Source of the DNA: Clostridia bacterium
GTDB lineage: Bacteria; Bacillota; Clostridia; Oscillospirales; Acutalibacteraceae
NCBI GenBank assembly: GCA_017466365.1
Contig: JAFTUG010000011.1
Coordinates: 177,593 to 241,592, forward strand
Reading direction: 5' to 3'
Length of the DNA stretch: 64,000 nt
Shown here: positions 58,451 through 64,000 of the stretch, piece by piece
Position numbering within the stretch: the stretch's first letter is position 1
Layout of the letters: each line of letters begins with the position of its first letter
Position numbers and translations under genes: made by a program
Notes under the pieces: model-generated
The model's input: the letters and a program-made list of their open reading frames with translations, nothing else
Told to the model about the DNA's origin: nothing
Databases searched by the model: none

Positions 58451-58566
58451 TGTAAGAAATTAGATTTTTAAAGACTATATTTATGTAAGACAATTATTGA
58501 TTGTTAAATGCTGAAAGGGTGAGTCCAATGTTTTGGTTAGTTTATATCTATAAGAACATTTGTTAA
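58451..58566 (+). promoter_or_regulatory. Class II promoter plus leader mini-ORF, copy 2
   Basis: TGTAAGAAA (58451), 13 nt, GACTATA (58473). After GAAAGGGTGAGTCCA comes a 12-codon ORF, MFWLVYIYKNIC, at 58528-58566. The hairpin of copies 1 and 3 is missing. It lies 20 bp before the 393-aa gene. Confidence 0.65.
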
Positions 58567-58586
58567 TTTTAAAAGGAGTGTAAAAA

Positions 58587-59768
58587 ATGAAATATACTGG
58601 GAAATGTCGTTGTTATAAAACCTTCAAGTCTATTTTTTGCTTTGTTATGATTTTTACAATTATGTTGATGTCCACAATAATTCAGACAAATGCGGTTGCA
58701 AACGAAAATTCCGATAATCTGTTGTTTGTTTATGATAATAACAATTGGGATGAAGCTAAAAACTATATAAACACAGAAGCAAATAAAATTGATGTTGACT
58801 TTATATCTCTTAATGAGTTTTCTGTAAAAAAAGCATCAGATTATACTGCTATTGCATACCCCTTTTCATCAGTTCAAAATGTTCAATTGAAGCATTTATT
58901 TGCAGAACATAAAATTTATTTGTATGGTGAATTAACAATAAACAATTATAAGGATGCGGTTGGATTAAATGATTTTTCCATTTTCATTGACTCAGATATT
59001 GTTGAAAATAATGAGATTCCTAAACAAAAACTTTCAAACGAATATGAAACAAATGAAATTTTTAATTTGATATGTTACGATGCTTCACCGCTGTTGTGTA
59101 AGATTTCTTCAGATAATACTACTCCTTTTTTGAAGGCAATCATAAATGATATTAACGAATCGTCAACTTCTGTAGGAGAACGTTCGCATACAATTGTAAA
59201 GAGTCAATTTAATTTTAGACTATACTTTGAACTCGGCACTTATTTATATGTGTTGAATATGGATTATAGCTTATATCGTAACACAAACGAGTCTGATTCT
59301 ACTTACGATTATTTTGGAATAAAAACAAACACATGGTGTACTGACCCAACTGGCGATAAAACAATAAAGCAGGTAGAAACAAAATACAGTTTCCCAAAAG
59401 CTTCTGATGAACTTATGGAATGTGGTCCGGATACAGATACAAATATTGGTACACTTGAAGTGGCGGTTGGATATGGCGATGGAGCATCGGGTCAGATTGC
59501 TTATCAGATGGATTTATCTGATACAAAACCCAACATTACTAAGACAGCAAATTACACGGCTGATACAGTTCAGTGGATTATGACACCACGCACATTATTC
59601 CCAAAGAGTATTTCTGATACCATTTCAACTTGTAGTGCTACTTGGGCTTCAACTGGAAAGAGTGCACAAATTGATGTTGATTTTCAGGCTGTAGTATCAT
59701 ATGGAACAAACAATCAATATCGATACTATACAGGATACTATAATGTTCCTGTTGTTTATAATTACTGA
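58587..59768 (+). CDS. Unrecognised secreted protein, 393 aa
   Basis: A large exported protein with an N-terminal signal (KSIFCFVMIFTIMLMSTIIQ, ending in NAVAN). A first half (NLLFVYDNNNWDEAKNYINT, ASDYTAIAYPFSSVQNV) has an alpha/beta look. A beta-rich, Tyr/Thr-rich second half (FNFRLYFELGTYLYVLNMDY, WASTGKSAQIDVDFQAVVSY) ends in VVYNY. AAAAGGAGTG precedes the ATG. I do not recognise any domain. Co-transcribed with the small membrane protein that follows. Confidence 0.6.
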   Translation: MKYTGKCRCYKTFKSIFCFVMIFTIMLMSTIIQTNAVANENSDNLLFVYDNNNWDEAKNYINTEANKIDVDFISLNEFSVKKASDYTAIAYPFSSVQNVQLKHLFAEHKIYLYGELTINNYKDAVGLNDFSIFIDSDIVENNEIPKQKLSNEYETNEIFNLICYDASPLLCKISSDNTTPFLKAIINDINESSTSVGERSHTIVKSQFNFRLYFELGTYLYVLNMDYSLYRNTNESDSTYDYFGIKTNTWCTDPTGDKTIKQVETKYSFPKASDELMECGPDTDTNIGTLEVAVGYGDGASGQIAYQMDLSDTKPNITKTANYTADTVQWIMTPRTLFPKSISDTISTCSATWASTGKSAQIDVDFQAVVSYGTNNQYRYYTGYYNVPVVYNY

Positions 59769-59886
59769 ATAAACAACCACACAAATATTATAACAAACTA
59801 CTTGTTTTTCACAAAACATATATAAATATTATTTAAAGATATTATGCTTTAACTTTATAGTAAAAAATAGATTGAAGGTATATCCG

Positions 59887-60129
59887 ATGAAAGAAAAAAT
59901 TATTGAAGTAATGCTCAAAACAACTGGTTTGTTTTTATTTGTTATTGGCTTATTCGTTTCACTCATTGTCGGGTTAGATTACTCTGATTATATGTATTTT
60001 ATTATAGGTACATTAGTGTGTTTTCTGGTTGGACTCTTTTTAGTAGCAACAGGTGAAATAATCAGTTTGTTACGCAAAAATATCGAAAGACAAAACAAGA
60101 TTATAGAGACATTAAATCAAAAAGAATAG
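59887..60129 (+). CDS. Small membrane protein, 80 aa, two helices
   Basis: Two membrane helices (about residues 10-31 and 36-59: GLFLFVIGLFVSLIVGL, YFIIGTLVCFLVGLFLVATG) and an Asn/Lys-rich cytoplasmic tail (RKNIERQNKIIETLNQKE). The ATG follows GAAGGTATATCCG; a TTG at 59872 is the alternative. It may be a holin-like or accessory protein; no family recognised. Confidence 0.6.
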   Translation: MKEKIIEVMLKTTGLFLFVIGLFVSLIVGLDYSDYMYFIIGTLVCFLVGLFLVATGEIISLLRKNIERQNKIIETLNQKE

Positions 60130-60210
60130 TATTGAGCCAAATACAATTTAAATTTTTGATGATATTAATTGTCTGATAAAAGTTTTAAAAATTAAATATG
60201 TAAAGATTTA

Positions 60211-60241
60211 CGGAGCCTGCGTGGTGCAGACTCCGTTTTCT
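60211..60241 (+). terminator. Intrinsic terminator of unit 2
   Basis: ACGGAG.CTGC pairs with GCAG.CTCCGT around GTGGT, followed by TTTTCT. Confidence 0.75.
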
Positions 60242-60419
60242 GTATTATTCTTCGTTATTGATTTGCATTCCGAAGAACTTTTGCTTGAAATACTCATTTA
60301 AATATTTATCAACGATTATTAAGATTCATAACATAAACGAAAACCTTCTTTCCATAACGTGTAGATGTGTTTTGTTTATGTTTGACAAAATTATTATATA
60401 AATTTTGTGAATGTTTTTT

Positions 60420-60554
60420 TGTAAGAAATCTCATATTAAAAGACTATATTTATGCAGGGCAATTATTGTTTTAAAAACAACTGAGGGGTGATACCAATGG
60501 TTTAGCTGAATATTATACAAAAAGAAATACGCAGCAACATTTATTGTGCGTATT
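60420..60554 (+). promoter_or_regulatory. Class II promoter plus leader, copy 3
   Basis: TGTAAGAAA (60420), 13 nt, GACTATA (60442). GAGGGGTGATACCA precedes ATGGTTTAG (60497), a two-codon ORF. The hairpin AATACGCA...TGCGTATT (60526-60554) pairs in a way that keeps the stem of copy 1 despite loop changes. The next 220 bp to the amidase gene are AT-rich with no supported ORF. Confidence 0.65.
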
Positions 60555-60773
60555 ATGAACGGAACCAAACTTGTGGGAGGGATTCAATAGGTATTAAATT
60601 CATTAAACTAAATTATTCATAGCAAGTTTTCTTAAATATTTATATTTAAAATTTCATTTATCTTTAAATCAAGTATTACTGATAATGAAAAAGCAAAAAA
60701 TAAAGCCTTATAAAAAAGATAGGTGTTTGATTTTTAAATTCTATAAATCAGATATAAAAAAGAAGGTAAAAAC

Positions 60774-61910
60774 ATGAATCTTAAAAAGCTATTATCAATC
60801 ATTTTAGTTGTTAGTTTAATATTTACATCTGTAATAACAACTGTTTATGCTTATTCCATGAACACTTTAGAAGAAGTATATATAGACCAAAAAAGCGGAT
60901 TGAAATATTCAAAAATTAAAATACTTGGAAAAAATGAAAATTTATATGTTGAATTCTCTGAACCAGAAAAATCTCTGGACAACATAATATCGAAAAATCA
61001 TTCCTTTATTGAAAATATTTCAGAATATTGCAATATCCCTATGCTTAATGAGACTAACTGGAAAGAGTTTAGAGATGCATTTTATATTTATGTAAATGAG
61101 AATGAAATTCTAGAGTCCTCTGATGAATTTCTTTCAATGGTTGAATTTTTTGATATCTATGAAAATTGTGAAAAAAACACAACTATTAAGTCGTATGTAA
61201 GTCAAAACAAATTGTCTATTGCTTCGGTATCATATCTAAATTCTTTAGATACACATCAAACAGAAACGCTCAACACTTTGTTTAAATTGTTACCGTCTAA
61301 CTCCTCGCTTGTAGAAGATATAAATGAAACAATTATATCTAGTTATGCATCAAATATTAATTCCGAAATAGGAACTTTAGCAATTGTAAAGTCTTTCGAC
61401 ACAACTAAAGGTATTGAATATGCCGAAAAATACGCAACAAGCAAAAATACACCTAAATATCATTATTTTAGAAATGGAGATTGTGCAAACTTTACATCTC
61501 AAATTTTAGAGAACGGAGGCGTTAGTCAAGTTTCTGGCAGCAGTTCGGCAACGGGTTGGTGGCATACAACAAAAACTATCCTTGGAATAACAACACATAA
61601 ACATTCAGAATCTTGGAGCATGGCAGATACATTTGCTCGTTATATGGGTGTTTCAAACAAAACAAAAGTACATAAAACTTTTGCGGCAAACGTAAGAGCG
61701 GGTGATTTTATTACAATCGATTTCACTTCTGATGGAGATTGGGAACACATGGCTTTTGTAACAAAAAAAGACACACAAGTTGGTTCATACGGATATATTG
61801 ATTATAAGGTAGCTCAGCATACGAGTGATTATTATGCGTGGACATCAAGCGATACCAATGGTTGGGAATCATATAACAATACAGGAACATATGCAATAGT
61901 AAGGAGATAA
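60774..61910 (+). CDS. Secreted Amidase_6-domain protein
   Basis: A 378-aa exported protein: signal peptide at residues 1-27 (LLSIILVVSLIFTSVITTVY), a helical middle, and from about residue 215 an Amidase_6-type domain. The latter shows YFRNGDCANFTSQILENGG with the presumed catalytic Cys, GWWHTTK, and DWEHMAFVTKKD with His. Members of this NlpC/P60-related group are thought to cut peptide or amide bonds in the cell wall; the target is unknown. AGAAGGTAAAAAC precedes ATG. Confidence 0.75.
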   Translation: MNLKKLLSIILVVSLIFTSVITTVYAYSMNTLEEVYIDQKSGLKYSKIKILGKNENLYVEFSEPEKSLDNIISKNHSFIENISEYCNIPMLNETNWKEFRDAFYIYVNENEILESSDEFLSMVEFFDIYENCEKNTTIKSYVSQNKLSIASVSYLNSLDTHQTETLNTLFKLLPSNSSLVEDINETIISSYASNINSEIGTLAIVKSFDTTKGIEYAEKYATSKNTPKYHYFRNGDCANFTSQILENGGVSQVSGSSSATGWWHTTKTILGITTHKHSESWSMADTFARYMGVSNKTKVHKTFAANVRAGDFITIDFTSDGDWEHMAFVTKKDTQVGSYGYIDYKVAQHTSDYYAWTSSDTNGWESYNNTGTYAIVRR

Positions 61911-61913
61911 AAA

Positions 61914-62321
61914 TTGAAACCGAAAAATAATCTTTGGTTGCAGATTACCTCCTTTATTATTTGGGTAGGTTATATTATCACTATTTTTAATCCCTGGTTT
62001 GTAGCAGTAGGGATTAGAACAATAAATGGTGAAATCATTTTTACCAGTTTGTTTCCTTTAGCAATATGCTTAATGTTATTGTATTTAATTACATTACTAG
62101 TTTGTTTTTTTAATTCAAGCAGAATAAGCGTTAACTATATAGGCTTAACAATGCTTATATTAGAATTAATCCTCTCAATAAGATTATTTGTAATATGGGG
62201 AGGATTTACATCAATGATAACAAATTATTTTTATATAAATAATTTGTTGTTACTTTTAGCTATTGTCATGGAAATTTTCAAAATAATTAACAAAAAAAGA
62301 TATATTAATAAGGTTAGGTGA
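61914..62321 (+). CDS. Four-helix membrane protein, 135 aa
   Basis: Four hydrophobic segments are visible (for example ITSFIIWVGYIITIF and LLLLAIVMEIFKI). It starts at TTG 61914, three bases after the amidase stop, with AAGGAG before it. No family recognised. Its place between the amidase and secreted protein genes suggests a partner or immunity-like function, which is speculation. Confidence 0.6.
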   Translation: MKPKNNLWLQITSFIIWVGYIITIFNPWFVAVGIRTINGEIIFTSLFPLAICLMLLYLITLLVCFFNSSRISVNYIGLTMLILELILSIRLFVIWGGFTSMITNYFYINNLLLLLAIVMEIFKIINKKRYINKVR

Positions 62322-62328
62322 TTGTTTT

Positions 62329-62787
62329 ATGAAAAAAATGAAAAAGCTGTTTTTATTAGTAGTTGCAGTGTTGCTGCTGTTTGTATCGACAACCAATGCC
62401 TATGCGTTAGAAAACAACGGTTTGTGTGAGCAACCCAATTACTTGTCTGATGAAATTAGTACATATGGTATAGAAAAGCCTGAATCGGAATGGGATTTAT
62501 CAAAAGAAGGAAGATATTCTTTTTCCGGTTGGTGCCATGATCACTATTTGTACACTGATTATTTGTTTACTGGCGCTTCAATAGTTAATATTAAAGTGAA
62601 GAATTATAGTGATGAAAAAATTACAGTTAAATTGTTAGAAAAGAAGACGTTAATTGATACATCTGCGTCTACAAGAACAATTGAAGCGGGAGATACATTA
62701 GAATGGAGTGCATCTTCATTAAATAGCAAAGGATATTATTATCTCCAATTTTCAAAAGGAAGCACTGTTAGTGGATACATAGAATAA
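62329..62787 (+). CDS. Small secreted protein, paralogue 3
   Basis: A 152-aa protein. Signal peptide ending NAYAL (LFLLVVAVLLLFVSTTNAYA), then the shared domain: SEWDLSKEGRYSFSG, YLYTDYLFTGASIVNIKVKN, ITVKLLEKK, and STVSGYIE. It differs from the other two by two Cys (one in WCHD). It starts 8 bp after the four-helix gene and ends 2 bp before the second VanZ gene. Confidence 0.75.
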   Translation: MKKMKKLFLLVVAVLLLFVSTTNAYALENNGLCEQPNYLSDEISTYGIEKPESEWDLSKEGRYSFSGWCHDHYLYTDYLFTGASIVNIKVKNYSDEKITVKLLEKKTLIDTSASTRTIEAGDTLEWSASSLNSKGYYYLQFSKGSTVSGYIE

Positions 62788-62788
62788 T

Positions 62789-63337
62789 ATGTTTGTAGAA
62801 AAATTAATAAATACAATAGTTTTATTTGTGTTTTTTTATATAATATATATTGGTTGGTTGTACATCACTAAAACACCCCAAAAAAAAATAACAAAATGTA
62901 TACAAATAACTAGTGTTTTGTATTTATCCATATTAGTTTCTGTTTTAATCATACCATCTTGGAATTTTTCTCCATTTTATTTTGTTCTTTCTTCCAACAG
63001 CCACTTTGAAGACTTTAATTATATTCCGTTCAAAACCATTTTTACACAATTGTCCAATATAGTAAATGATATTGACAGATTATATTGTTTAAAGAATTTG
63101 ATAGGGAATCTTTTTGCGTTTCTTCCGTTTCCTATTCTGATTAAACTATCAATTCCACAGGCTAAGACATATTTATGTTTTTTTGTTCCTATAGTTTTAA
63201 TTGTTTTAATAGAATGTATCCAAACAAAAGTAGGAAGGGTTTTTGATGTTGATGATATAATATTAAATTCCTTAGGAGCTATAGTAGGTGGAATTTTTGT
63301 GAAGTGCAATTTAATAATTCCCAAAACAGAAACCTGA
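62789..63337 (+). CDS. VanZ-family membrane protein 2
   Basis: A 182-aa VanZ protein: NLIGNLFAFLPFPILIKL, ECIQTKVGRVFDVDDIILNSLGA and about four to five helices. Shorter than VanZ protein 1 and lacking its long N-terminal loop. It follows a small secreted paralogue, repeating the secreted-VanZ pairing seen at 56723-58321. Confidence 0.85.
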   Translation: MFVEKLINTIVLFVFFYIIYIGWLYITKTPQKKITKCIQITSVLYLSILVSVLIIPSWNFSPFYFVLSSNSHFEDFNYIPFKTIFTQLSNIVNDIDRLYCLKNLIGNLFAFLPFPILIKLSIPQAKTYLCFFVPIVLIVLIECIQTKVGRVFDVDDIILNSLGAIVGGIFVKCNLIIPKTET

Positions 63338-63366
63338 ATTAGTGGATTCAAAAAACTTTTATCAAA

Positions 63367-63412
63367 AACAACTACCGTTATAATTTTTGCAAGTTAGAAC
63401 GGTGGTTGTTTC
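63367..63412 (+). terminator. Intrinsic terminator of unit 3
   Basis: AACAACTACCGTT pairs with AACGGTGGTTGTT (one G-T pair), followed by TCTATATAAAATT. Confidence 0.75.
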
Positions 63413-63650
63413 TATATAAAATTATTAATCAATTCGATTTGTTGAATTATAATCCCCAAATTTATTTATATATTTAATAATATCATTCACAATAATAAAT
63501 AAATATAATTTTAGAGAAATTTCCGTTGTCTCAAGAAGTTATCAGCTCTGAAGTAAGTTTGTAGTGGATAATTCTTTACTACATTAGGAAAATATTTTCT
63601 GTTACAAACACGGCGATTAATTCGTTATTATAACCAATCCATAAATGTCA

Positions 63651-63682
63651 AAAGGCGTATCCAGTTCCGATACGCTTTATTC
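63651..63682. terminator. Second hairpin in the 63.3-63.9 kb gap
   Basis: AAAGGCGTATC-cagttcc-GATACGCTTT followed by ATTCTT. The surrounding 63413-63780 stretch is AT-rich and without a supported gene. Confidence 0.5.
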
Positions 63683-63780
63683 TTACGTCCAAACTATTGT
63701 GATGTTGCACAAATACCAATGTCGAGTTTTGTTGAAAAAGTAGAAACTTTAAAAATTCTCTAATTTTCTTAATTTTTTTA

Positions 63781-63807
63781 CGTAACATTTCGCGAATTTT
63801 GTCATAT
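63781..63807 (+). promoter_or_regulatory. Class I ECF-type promoter candidate, second copy
   Basis: CGTAACATT, 11 nt, GTCATAT, same boxes and spacing as at 54255, continuing as ATATAATGG. It lies 107 bp before the gene at 63914. Confidence 0.5.
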
Positions 63808-63913
63808 ATATAATGGAATGTTATTAAGGACTTATATTAATCAAAAGATTATGTCTAAATAAATGATAACTAAAAATTATGCTTTATTTGGATGATTTAT
63901 ATGAGGTGACATA

Positions 63914-64000
63914 ATGAACTATTTAAATGATAATTTAAGCAGCAGAACGGATTTAATAAAAAGAGTAATTGACAAATGTATGCTTTTTCAAGCGTACTCC
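63914..64000 (+). CDS. Partial gene running off the right edge
   Basis: Twenty-nine codons are seen, starting MNYLNDNLSSRTDLIKRVID, behind GAGGTGACATA. Too short to classify. Its promoter repeats that of the sigma operon, so it is probably in the same regulon. Confidence 0.55.
   Translation, partial: MNYLNDNLSSRTDLIKRVIDKCMLFQAYS

Noticed and set aside
60240-60320. Minus-strand fragment ending DKYLNEYFKQKFFGMQ
   Set aside because: Only about 25 open codons, no start or ribosome-binding site, no recognisable family; too weak to call a pseudogene.

Overview
The window looks like a chromosome segment of an anaerobic, spore-forming Clostridia bacterium, probably of the Ruminococcaceae/Oscillospiraceae type common in the gut. 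The reasons are spore-maturation genes (spmA-spmB), an electron-bifurcating type [FeFe]-hydrogenase operon, an rpsO-pnp pair, clostridial mobile-element genes, strong GGAGG ribosome-binding sites and consensus TTGACA/TATAAT promoters. No 16S rRNA is present, so the taxonomy is inference.

Bases 1-48,050 are core chromosome. In order: coaE, a lytic transglycosylase and an M18 aminopeptidase; a Ca2+-type P-ATPase and an AbrB-like regulator on the minus strand; spmA-spmB; two tiny units, one a 51-aa Cys4 protein beside an HTH regulator and the other a 28-aa microprotein with its own promoter and terminator; an EF-G paralogue; ylmH with a hemolysin-III family gene; rpsO-pnp with structured leaders; a DUF4474-like secreted protein; an rRNA uracil methyltransferase; a PI-PLC-like protein; a ten-gene hydrogenase operon (20.2-28.4 kb); lacZ-ybaK; a solitary 5S rRNA with its own promoter; serC-serA; mgsA, hisS and aspS; gyrB-gyrA behind an unrecognised gene; and ddl, a ywiB-like gene and argS. 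Two families of short dispersed palindromic repeats sit in the gaps.

The hydrogenase operon encodes a trimeric NAD(H)/ferredoxin-type enzyme (HydC, HydB, HydA). Six further genes lie between hydC and the small [2Fe-2S] ferredoxin gene that precedes hydB. They encode a divergent hydrogenase-like protein, two DRTGG-type proteins, two histidine-kinase-like ATPases and a PHP phosphoesterase. These look like a sensing or maturation module co-transcribed with the enzyme.

Bases 48.37-53.8 kb hold the left part of an integrative mobilizable element on the minus strand: a large serine recombinase, a MobA/MobL (MOBQ) relaxase, a DUF3847-type protein, a small conserved protein and a sigma-region-4-like protein. 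A recognisable oriT lies between the relaxase and DUF3847 genes. The relaxase frame appears to start at ATA. The left end of the element seems to lie inside a copy of a chromosomal repeat.

Bases 53.8-64.0 kb are strikingly AT-rich and read on the plus strand. They look like cargo, or another horizontally acquired block. An ECF-like sigma factor and a membrane anti-sigma candidate are followed by four transcription units of secreted and membrane proteins. These include three paralogous small secreted proteins, two VanZ-family membrane proteins and an Amidase_6-type secreted protein. Three units carry the same promoter-plus-leader repeat, with TGTAAGAAA and GACTATA boxes always 13 nt apart, a minimal ORF with a ribosome-binding site and, in two copies, a hairpin. 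This sigma-controlled island is the best candidate for an undescribed system. It runs off the right edge of the window.
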